From positions 1-13,493 of the forward strand of contig CAMYEY010000033.1 in the NCBI GenBank assembly GCA_947254895.1: 13,493 nt of DNA. Reading direction: 5' to 3'. Source of the DNA: an uncultured Clostridia bacterium. GTDB lineage: Bacteria > Bacillota > Clostridia > Saccharofermentanales > DTU023. A program made the translations under genes and the position numbers. Shown here in pieces: positions 7,548-13,493 of this stretch. How positions within the stretch are numbered: the stretch's first letter is position 1; the number at the start of each line of letters is the position of its first letter. The notes under the pieces were generated by a model. The model saw nothing but the letters and a program-made list of their open reading frames with translations, made no database searches and had not been told where the DNA came from.

Positions 7548-10370
7548 ATGAAAGAATCAGCAAAGCAGGAGATAAGAGGACAGGAGATTTACCAAAAATC
7601 TAGGGCAGACTTGGTGGAAATTCTCGAAACAGACACTAAAGCTGGCCTAAGTTCAGCTGAAGTTGTTAACCGGCAAGAGCTCTTTGGCAAAAATGAACTC
7701 CAGGTCGAAGAACATACTCCCCTCTGGCAGAAAGTTTTAGCCCAGTTTAAGGATGTTACTGTTCTTACTTTAATAGTTGCTGCTCTCGTTTCAGCTGTTA
7801 TGGGGGAGGCTGTGGATGCCGGCTTGATTATCGCTATAGTGGTAATCAACGCAGTTCTGGGTGTTTACCAAGAGGGAAGGGCTGAAAAGGCCATAGAAGC
7901 CTTGCAAAAAATGGCTGCACCTGAGGCTAGGGTCGTAAGGGATGGCCAAGAGCAGATGGTTAAAGCTGCCGAACTGGTTCCGGGAGATATCGTTGTTCTC
8001 CAGGCCGGAGATGTCGTCCCGGCTGATATTCGTCTTTTAGAATCTAGCAATTTACAGGCAGAGGAGGCCTCCCTGACCGGAGAATCGGTACCGGTTGCCA
8101 AGGATGCCGAATTTACCAGCGACCGAGAGCTTGGTATAGGTGACCGATCCAATATAGTTTATTCGAGCACAGCCTTGACCTATGGGCGGGCGATCGGGCT
8201 TGTAGCTATGACCGGTGAAAAAACCGAAGTAGGGAAGATCGCTGACAGACTTAGGGATATTGAGCAAGAATCCACCCCTCTCCAAAAGAGCCTTAATGAG
8301 ATGGGAAAGATTTTGGCAGCTATTTGTCTTTCGGTCTGTGTAGTAGTATTTGTTGTTGGTTTAATCCAAGGTGGTGAAGTCTTAAACCTCTTTATGACAG
8401 CTGTTAGTCTGGCCGTAGCTGCAATTCCCGAAGGCCTGCCAGCCATAGTTACCATCGTTTTAGCCTTGGGGATGAACCGGATGGCCAGAAAAAATGCTAT
8501 CGTAAAACGCCTTTTGGCTGTCGAAACTCTGGGGTCTGTAGATACTATCTGCTCTGATAAAACAGGCACTTTGACCCAAAATGAGATGACTGTTACCAGA
8601 TTATATGCAGCTGGTAAGCTTTATGAAGTTACAGGATCAGGTTATGAGCCTGTGGGTGAGATTTCACTTTTTGAGGCTGAAGAAGAAGCAGCGGTTGAAC
8701 CGGGATCTGATCCCGTTTTAACCCGTCTCCTCCAGATCGCTGCCCTCTGTAATGAGGCAGGGCTCTATTTAAAGGAAGATAAGTCTTGGGCTGTCCTCGG
8801 TGATCCTACTGAGGGGGCTTTAATCAGTTTAGCGGCCAAGCAGGGGATAAAACGGGTAGACCTAGAGGAGACCAGTCCCCAAATAGGCGACCTCCCCTTT
8901 GACTCTGACCGTAAAATGATGTCGGTTTTTCATGAACTTGACGGTGACTACCTTTCGCTGACCAAGGGGGCTCCTGATATTGTCCTTGACCGGTGTAGTC
9001 AAGTTTTGACTGAAACAGGGGTCAGGCCTTTGACAGATCAAGACCGTGACCGGATTCTGGAAGCAAATTCGGCCTTCGCCAGATCTGCCCTCCGGGTTTT
9101 ATCCTTTGCTTATAAAGTCCATACCGGCAAAAATTTCCAAGATGCCGAATCAGATATGATCTTTGTTGGCTTGACAGGTATGATTGACCCGGCCAGGCCC
9201 GAAGCCAAAGATGCTATTGCTGTTTGCCACCGGGCCGGTATTAGAGCTGTTATGATAACCGGTGACTATAAGGATACTGCGGTTGCCATCGCACAAAAAC
9301 TCAATCTGATGCAGGAAGGTGACCAAGTTTTAACTGGGGCAGAACTAGAGCTTATGTCTGATGAAGAACTGGCCCAGGCTTGTGAAAAAGTTTCGGTATA
9401 TGCTCGCGTTTCACCTGAACATAAGGTGCGGATAGTATCAGCTCTCAAGTCCAATAAACACATCTCCTCTATGACCGGTGATGGAGTCAATGACGCCCCT
9501 GCTCTCAAGCAAGCGGATATCGGTGTAGCTATGGGGATAACAGGCACTGAGGTAGCTAAGAATTCAGCTGATATGATTTTGACGGACGATAACTTTGCTA
9601 CAATTGTTACTGCGGTTGAAGAGGGCAGGATTATCTACTCAAATATCAGAAAGTTTGTAGGCTTCCTCCTTTCTTGTAATGTCGGAGAGATCCTGGTTGT
9701 CTTCCTGATCAACCTCATGCTAGGACCTCAATATACGCCTTTGGCCCCAATCCAGCTGCTCTTTCTCAACCTGGTTACAGATAGCTTTCCGGCCTTAGCC
9801 TTAGGTAGAGAGAAAGGGGAGAAGGATATCATGCTACACCCCCCAAGAAGGCAGGATGAAAAGATTATCAACCGAGAGATGATTGCTGCAATCATGTGCC
9901 AGGCTGTGGCCATCTTTGTAGCTGTTTTTGCAGCCTTCCAGATTGGCCGCTACCTCTATCCGGATGTACTTGCAGATGGATCGGGCCAGATGGCCTCTAA
10001 GTTTCATTTCTTCGCTTTCGCCGACCACTCTCCTTCGGTCGGGGCTAGCACATATGCCTTCATTACCCTGATCTTTGCGGAACTCTTGAGGGCTTTCTCT
10101 AGTCGGTCAGAACATTACTCTGTCTTTCAATTGGGGGTGTTTGGTAATAGATCCATGAATAGGGCGGTTCTCTTATCATCTGCCTTGATGCTTTTGGTGG
10201 TGTACCTCCCCATCTGTCAAAACTATTTCAGGACGATAGCTTTGACTTGGATGGATTGGCTGATTATATCGGGCCTTGCCCTGATTCCCTTTATTGCAGG
10301 TGAGATCTTTAAGTTGGTCTACCATACGGAAACTCGCAAGGAGGCTGAAAGGATCGGACATACAAGCTAG
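7548..10370 (+). CDS. P2A-type Ca2+-transporting ATPase
   Basis: A 940-residue ATP-driven pump resembling SERCA/PacL/YloB, predicted to expel Ca2+ from the cytosol. It has an N-terminal cation-ATPase domain, actuator TGES at 177-180, phosphorylated Asp337 in SDKTGT, nucleotide-site KGAPD at 473-477, hinge TGDGVNDAP at 643-651, and the membrane helices expected of a ten-helix pump. Residues matching both SERCA calcium sites are present: Glu295 in AAIPEGLP (M4), Asn711 and Glu714 in NVGE (M5), Asn741, Thr744 and Asp745 in NLVTD (M6), and Glu845 in FAELLRAF (M8). This argues for two Ca2+ ions per cycle rather than the single-site arrangement seen in some bacterial pumps. The start at ATG 7548 follows a GAGAGGT ribosome binding site. 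Mn2+ transport cannot be excluded from sequence. Confidence 0.95.
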   Translation: MKESAKQEIRGQEIYQKSRADLVEILETDTKAGLSSAEVVNRQELFGKNELQVEEHTPLWQKVLAQFKDVTVLTLIVAALVSAVMGEAVDAGLIIAIVVINAVLGVYQEGRAEKAIEALQKMAAPEARVVRDGQEQMVKAAELVPGDIVVLQAGDVVPADIRLLESSNLQAEEASLTGESVPVAKDAEFTSDRELGIGDRSNIVYSSTALTYGRAIGLVAMTGEKTEVGKIADRLRDIEQESTPLQKSLNEMGKILAAICLSVCVVVFVVGLIQGGEVLNLFMTAVSLAVAAIPEGLPAIVTIVLALGMNRMARKNAIVKRLLAVETLGSVDTICSDKTGTLTQNEMTVTRLYAAGKLYEVTGSGYEPVGEISLFEAEEEAAVEPGSDPVLTRLLQIAALCNEAGLYLKEDKSWAVLGDPTEGALISLAAKQGIKRVDLEETSPQIGDLPFDSDRKMMSVFHELDGDYLSLTKGAPDIVLDRCSQVLTETGVRPLTDQDRDRILEANSAFARSALRVLSFAYKVHTGKNFQDAESDMIFVGLTGMIDPARPEAKDAIAVCHRAGIRAVMITGDYKDTAVAIAQKLNLMQEGDQVLTGAELELMSDEELAQACEKVSVYARVSPEHKVRIVSALKSNKHISSMTGDGVNDAPALKQADIGVAMGITGTEVAKNSADMILTDDNFATIVTAVEEGRIIYSNIRKFVGFLLSCNVGEILVVFLINLMLGPQYTPLAPIQLLFLNLVTDSFPALALGREKGEKDIMLHPPRRQDEKIINREMIAAIMCQAVAIFVAVFAAFQIGRYLYPDVLADGSGQMASKFHFFAFADHSPSVGASTYAFITLIFAELLRAFSSRSEHYSVFQLGVFGNRSMNRAVLLSSALMLLVVYLPICQNYFRTIALTWMDWLIISGLALIPFIAGEIFKLVYHTETRKEAERIGHTS

Positions 10371-10464
10371 GTTTGGATAAAGCGACAAGCCTTTGATAGG
10401 ATATCTCCAGGCTAAAATTATGTTAAGCTCAATGTAAGCATAAAAGATGAAGGAGGTTACTTGG

Positions 10465-10680
10465 ATGGATTTAGTTGTTATCAAACATGGTGATCAAGTC
10501 GAAATTAACTTGCTCAAAGGTATCTTGGATCAAAATAAAATAGACTCAATGATTGAAACAAAGCAAGGTTCAGGCTTTGTCATGAGAGCTGGCAATGTCC
10601 TGGAAGAATATTACTTGCTTGTGCGGAAGGAAGATGAAGAGGCAGCCAAAGAATTGGCTGAAGCCTTTTTTGAAGAATAA
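10465..10680 (+). CDS. DUF2007-type small protein
   Basis: A 71-residue soluble acidic protein. Its outline fits the DUF2007 (putative signal-transducing, PF09413) family: an opening hydrophobic strand with the EI/AE-x-x-LLKGILDQ-x-x-I helix-strand pattern, a central glycine-containing loop with a YYLLV strand, and a C-terminal D-E-E-A-A-K-E-L-A-E helix. The exact role of the family is unknown; ligand binding or signalling is presumed. The start is ATG 10465, because AGGAGG at 10451-10456 lies eight bases upstream. An in-frame ATG at 10447 lies before that site and is rejected. It sits 94 bases after the Ca2+-ATPase gene and before a terminator, so it may be the last gene of the cation-transport unit. 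No clear promoter is seen in the gap. Confidence 0.75.
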   Translation: MDLVVIKHGDQVEINLLKGILDQNKIDSMIETKQGSGFVMRAGNVLEEYYLLVRKEDEEAAKELAEAFFEE

Positions 10681-10712
10681 GGTATGTCAACTTGAGTCCT
10701 TATTCTTGACCA

Positions 10713-10741
10713 ATCCTGGCCTCTCTGGCTTTGGCCAGGAT
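10713..10741 (+). terminator. Probable terminator after the DUF2007 gene
   Basis: ATCCTGGCC (10713-10721) and GGCCAGGAT (10733-10741) form a perfect nine-bp stem with an 11-base loop, 32 bases after the DUF2007 stop codon. The stem is strong, but the first T run (10762-10766) comes about 20 bases later, so termination may be inefficient or need help. Confidence 0.55.
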
Positions 10742-10770
10742 CACTCCTACTTCTTAAACTCTTTTTATAG

Positions 10771-10799
10771 TTGACAAAATCCGGTTTTTTGAGCATCAT
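10771..10799 (+). promoter_or_regulatory. Promoter of the codBA operon
   Basis: A perfect TTGACA -35 box (10771-10776) is followed 17 bases later by CATCAT (10794-10799), which matches four of six -10 positions. Transcription should begin near 10805-10808, just before the attenuator hairpin that starts at 10811. The fit with the downstream RNA structure supports the call. Confidence 0.7.
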
Positions 10800-10810
10800 A
10801 GTTGACGGTG

Positions 10811-10905
10811 CTTTAAGGCGGGTCCCGTGAGGCCTCCAAGGATCGGATGCAATAAAATATACTTGTAGTTTTTCATGCGTCTTTCCTTGTGGGAGGGCGT
10901 TTTTT
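10811..10905 (+). promoter_or_regulatory. PyrR-type transcription attenuator in the codBA leader
   Basis: The leader contains TCCCGTGAGGC (10823-10833), an exact match to the PyrR-binding consensus UCCNGNGAGGY. GGUC (10821-10824) and GGCC (10831-10834) form the upper stem with hexaloop CCGUGA, and CUUU (10811-10814) can pair with AAGG (10838-10841) below an internal loop. An antiterminator can form instead: CAAGGA (10837-10842) pairs with UCCUUG (10884-10889), and GGAUGCA (10845-10851) pairs with UGCGUCU (10876-10882). It excludes both the lower PyrR stem and the terminator at 10877-10905. By analogy with B. subtilis pyr leaders, uridine-nucleotide-bound PyrR would stabilise the binding hairpin, allow termination and reduce codBA expression. 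The structures were derived by hand; PyrR itself is not encoded here. Confidence 0.88.
10877..10905 (+). terminator. Attenuator terminator hairpin upstream of codB
   Basis: GCGTCTTTCC (10877-10886) pairs with GGGAGGGCGT (10891-10900) through ten base pairs, several of them G-U, around a UUGU tetraloop. A run of six T (10900-10905) follows. The G-U-rich stem is modest, which suits a conditional terminator competing with the antiterminator. Confidence 0.82.
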
Positions 10906-10944
10906 CTAGCCCTTCACAACACCAAAAAAAATAGGAGGATAGGA

Positions 10945-10953
10945 ATGGCATGA
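10945..10953 (+). other. Two-codon upstream ORF overlapping the codB start
   Basis: ATG-GCA-TGA at 10945-10953 encodes Met-Ala-stop. The AGGAGG at 10933-10938 is six bases from this ATG, the ideal distance, but 11 bases from the codB ATG at 10950. The TGA overlaps the codB ATG by two bases. Ribosomes could therefore start here, stop, and reinitiate at codB. Chance is possible for so short an element. Confidence 0.35.
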
Positions 10954-12275
10954 AAAATGCTCAAGTAAACAATGGATTTCAAACAGGAAATCAAGAAGTG
11001 ACACAAGGGGTAGTCGACCAGGACTACACCTTCGAAAAAGTTCCAGCCAAGGCTCGCAAAGGTTTCTTTGCAATGTTTTTCATCATGCTGGGGTTTACTT
11101 TTTTCTCTGCAAGTATGTCCGTAGGGGCTAAATTAGGAATCGGTTTGGATTTATCAGGTTTCTTATGGTCAATTATTATCGGCGGCATTATTTTATCCGT
11201 CTACACCGGCTTATTGGCTTATATCGGTAGCAAGACCGGATTATCCTTTGACTTGCTTGCCCGCAAGTCTTTCGGACAACAAGGATCAAAATTAGCTTCC
11301 TTGTTTATAGGTATGACCCAGATAGGTTGGTTTGGTGTAGGGGCAGCTATGTTTGCTGTACCGGCCGCTGACCTCTTACATATCAGCCCGGTAGTCTTAA
11401 TTGCACTTGCCGGTGTCTGCATGACAACATCGGCTTACTTCGGAATAAGAGGCATGGAGATTATCAGCTATATTTCGGTCCCTTTGATTGCCGGGCTAGG
11501 CATATATTCAATGGGGCTAGCCTTATCCGAGCAAGGCGCAAGCGCCATGTTTGCCCAAAGCTCCGGCAACCTATCTATCTTTGCCGGAACCGGAATGGTG
11601 ATTGGATCCTTCATCAGTGGTGGAACGGCAACTCCGAACTTTGCCCGATTTGCTAAAAATACAAAGATTGCCACCATCAGCACAGTTGTAGCCTTCAGCA
11701 TAGGAAATACCCTCATGTTTTCCTTTGGTGCGGTTGGTGGAGCCTTTACCGGTAGAGATGATATCTTCTATGTGATGATCGCCCAAGGTCTGGCTGTAGC
11801 TGCTCTGATTGTGCTCGGAGCCAATATTTGGACCACAAATGATAATGCCTTGTATACCGGAGCTCTTGGCTTATCCAATATTACCGGTGTACGTAAACGT
11901 CCTATGGTTCTTGTTGCCGGCCTGGTTGGTACGGTATCAGCCCTCTGGCTCTACAATAATTTCATCGGCTGGCTAAGTTTTTTAAATGCAACACTACCGC
12001 CGGTTGGGGGAATTATCATCCTAGACTTTTTCTTACACCAAGATGCTTATTTAGATGACCAAGCTACACAGACTGAAAGAACTATCAACTATGGGGCTGT
12101 CGCCGGTGTGATCATTGGTGCCCTGGTGGGGAATTTCGTTCATGTGGGAGTAGCTAGTTTGAATGCCATGTTTAGTGCTATGGTGGTTTATTTTGCCCAT
12201 GACCGTCTAGCAAATCGCTTAAAGTTACAAAGGGAGGATGCCAATGCTGTTCCGGAATACATCTATAGAAAATAA
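10950..12275 (+). CDS. codB: Cytosine permease (NCS1 family)
   Basis: A 441-residue membrane transporter of the nucleobase:cation symporter-1 family that imports cytosine. It follows E. coli CodB closely through its length: ARKGFFAMFFIMLGFTFFSAS at the first helix, YIGSKTGL, TQIGWFGVGAAMFA, the substrate-region GSFISGGTATPNFARFAKN, MIAQGL, NIWTTNDNALY, and ALWLYNNFIGWLSFL with PPVGGIII. About 12 membrane helices are expected. A polar N-terminal tail of ~35 residues is longer than in E. coli. Start ATG 10950 is the first in-frame Met and precedes MKNAQVNN; the ribosome binding site is 11 bases away or may be reached after the two-codon ORF. The codA gene starts inside its 3' end. Expression is predicted to be under the PyrR-type attenuator. 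Confidence 0.94.
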   Translation: MKNAQVNNGFQTGNQEVTQGVVDQDYTFEKVPAKARKGFFAMFFIMLGFTFFSASMSVGAKLGIGLDLSGFLWSIIIGGIILSVYTGLLAYIGSKTGLSFDLLARKSFGQQGSKLASLFIGMTQIGWFGVGAAMFAVPAADLLHISPVVLIALAGVCMTTSAYFGIRGMEIISYISVPLIAGLGIYSMGLALSEQGASAMFAQSSGNLSIFAGTGMVIGSFISGGTATPNFARFAKNTKIATISTVVAFSIGNTLMFSFGAVGGAFTGRDDIFYVMIAQGLAVAALIVLGANIWTTNDNALYTGALGLSNITGVRKRPMVLVAGLVGTVSALWLYNNFIGWLSFLNATLPPVGGIIILDFFLHQDAYLDDQATQTERTINYGAVAGVIIGALVGNFVHVGVASLNAMFSAMVVYFAHDRLANRLKLQREDANAVPEYIYRK

Positions 12276-13479
12276 CCAGGTCTTACAGGATATCAGGGTT
12301 GAAGATTCTAAGTTTACTGAGATCGGTCAGAATTTAGAAGCAAAAAGGGGAGAAGAGGTCATTGATTTACAAGGAAAGTTGCTTTTGCCGCCCTTTATTG
12401 AGTCACATGTTCACCTGGATGCCTGTCTGACAGCGGGAGACCCTGTTTGGAATATGTCGGGAACCCTTTTTGAAGGTATTGAGTGCTGGAGCAAAAGAAA
12501 AGATAAATTGAGCCGCGAGGATATTCGCGAACGGGTTCACAAGGTTGTCCGGATGTATGCTGAGCATGGTGTTCAATTTATCCGAACCCATGTTGACTCT
12601 ACAGACCCTTCCTTGGTCGCTATGCAGACCTTGATCGAACTCCGTGAAGAACTGAAAGATGTCATGGAAATCCAAGTTGTTGCTTTTCCTCAGGAGGGCA
12701 TACTCAGCTATCCTGGAGGTAAAGAATTACTGGAAGAATCCGTCCGCTTGGGTGTTGATGCTATAGGGGCTATCCCTCACTTTGAATTTACAAGGGAATA
12801 CAGCGTAGAATCAGTCAATTATGCCATGGAGCTTGCAGCCAAACATGACTTACTAGTGGACGTGCATTGTGATGAAATCGACGATGAAGCATCAAGAGGC
12901 TTGGAGACAGTTGCTACGAGGGCTTTAGAATTTGGTTTGTTTGACAAGGTGACCGCAAGCCATACAACGGCCATGCATTCTTATAATAATGCTTATGTCT
13001 TACGCTTGATGCGGCTTTTAAAAATGAGTAAGATCAATTTTGTGGCTAATCCCTTGGTTAACATTCACTTGGGTGGAAGGGCTGACACCTATCCGAAAAG
13101 GAGAAGTGTGACCCGGGTTAAAGAGTTAACGGAAGCTGGTCTCAATGTTTCCTTCGGTCAGGATGATGTCTTTGATCCTTGGTTCCCGATGGGTAATGGA
13201 AGCCTCAGAGATGTCAACATTTTTGGCATGAATGTTTGTGGCATGATGGGTTATCAAGAAATCATGAATGCCTACCGCTTTATTACGACGAATGCAGCCA
13301 AGACCTTGCACGTTACAGACCACTATGGAATTGAGGTTGGCAAACCGGCAAGCTTCATAGTCCTTGATGCAAAGGATTATTACCAGGCCTTGAATGAGAA
13401 CGCAGTTGTCCTGTACTCCTATAAAAATGGTCAAAAGATTGCAGAAACAAAGCCTGCCATTACTAAAGTCCTGTTTTAG
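12244..13479 (+). CDS. codA: Cytosine deaminase
   Basis: A 411-residue amidohydrolase that converts cytosine to uracil and ammonia in the cytosol, for pyrimidine salvage. It aligns with E. coli CodA (427 residues) at a constant offset of about six: metal ligands His55 and His57 in HVHLD, substrate Gln150 in FPQEGILSYP, His208 and Glu211 in DVHCDEIDDE, His240 in SHTTAMHSY, and Asp307 and Asp308 in GQDDVFDPW. The residue before the Asp pair is Gln306 where E. coli has His. The ATG at 12244 is the start because GGGAGG (12232-12237) lies six bases upstream. The in-frame ATG at 12238 directly abuts that site. The gene overlaps codB by 32 bases, so its ribosome binding site lies within codB and translation is probably coupled. 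The stop is 14 bases from the contig end, and no terminator is in view. Confidence 0.96.
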   Translation: MLFRNTSIENNQVLQDIRVEDSKFTEIGQNLEAKRGEEVIDLQGKLLLPPFIESHVHLDACLTAGDPVWNMSGTLFEGIECWSKRKDKLSREDIRERVHKVVRMYAEHGVQFIRTHVDSTDPSLVAMQTLIELREELKDVMEIQVVAFPQEGILSYPGGKELLEESVRLGVDAIGAIPHFEFTREYSVESVNYAMELAAKHDLLVDVHCDEIDDEASRGLETVATRALEFGLFDKVTASHTTAMHSYNNAYVLRLMRLLKMSKINFVANPLVNIHLGGRADTYPKRRSVTRVKELTEAGLNVSFGQDDVFDPWFPMGNGSLRDVNIFGMNVCGMMGYQEIMNAYRFITTNAAKTLHVTDHYGIEVGKPASFIVLDAKDYYQALNENAVVLYSYKNGQKIAETKPAITKVLF

Positions 13480-13493
13480 GAATGGTGACGGAG

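Noticed and set aside
8180..8569. A 129-residue reverse-strand open frame within the Ca2+-ATPase gene
   Set aside because: It is antisense to a strongly conserved coding region, has no family features, and is best explained as a codon-usage shadow.
10389..10414. Hairpin AGCCT/AGGCT between the Ca2+-ATPase and DUF2007 genes as a terminator
   Set aside because: The five-bp stem has a large loop and no T tract, so it is unlikely to stop transcription.
10800..10949. Purine riboswitch in the codB leader
   Set aside because: The conserved core sequences are missing, while the PyrR-type consensus and its alternative pairings explain the leader well.
13482..13493. Start of a further gene (ATG GTG ACG GAG) at the contig end
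   Set aside because: Only four codons remain and the ribosome binding site spacing is wrong; the final GGAG could equally be a ribosome binding site for a gene beyond the contig.

Overview
The window looks like one end of a metagenome or isolate contig from a Gram-positive bacterium of the Bacillota (Firmicutes). Supporting this are strong AGGAGG-type ribosome binding sites with several inferred TTG/GTG starts, a YhaO/YhaN-type nuclease pair with a membrane hairpin in the coiled coil, and a PyrR-type RNA attenuator. Genus cannot be read from the sequence. Bases 1-45 are not genomic: they carry the Illumina Nextera (Tn5) read-1 adapter, so real sequence starts at base 46.

Layout. 46-99 (-): the first 18 codons of an unidentified gene, cut by the adapter. 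241-2226 (-): transketolase with its own terminator. After a divergent promoter region, everything to the end is on the + strand. 2375-5912: an SbcD-like phosphoesterase and an SbcC/Rad50-like ATPase, overlapping by 11 bases. 6059-10680: a cation-homeostasis group made of a CNNM/CorC-family membrane protein with CBS domains, a P2A-type Ca2+-ATPase with both calcium sites intact, and a 71-residue DUF2007-type protein. 10681-10949: a terminator, a promoter, and a PyrR-type attenuator in which binding hairpin, antiterminator and terminator can all be drawn. 10950-13479: codB (cytosine permease) and codA (cytosine deaminase), overlapping by 32 bases and led by a two-codon upstream ORF.

How they work together. 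CodB imports cytosine and CodA deaminates it to uracil, feeding UMP salvage. The leader should terminate transcription when UMP or UTP-loaded PyrR is abundant, which makes the unit a pyrimidine-controlled salvage operon. The CorC-like protein and the Ca2+-ATPase probably both keep cytosolic divalent cations low. The YhaO/YhaN pair is a DNA end-processing complex probably tethered to the membrane. Most of the window is ordinary core metabolism. I see no mobile element, CRISPR array, tRNA or rRNA, and no convincing undescribed system. The attenuator on codBA and its minimal upstream ORF are the most interesting signals.
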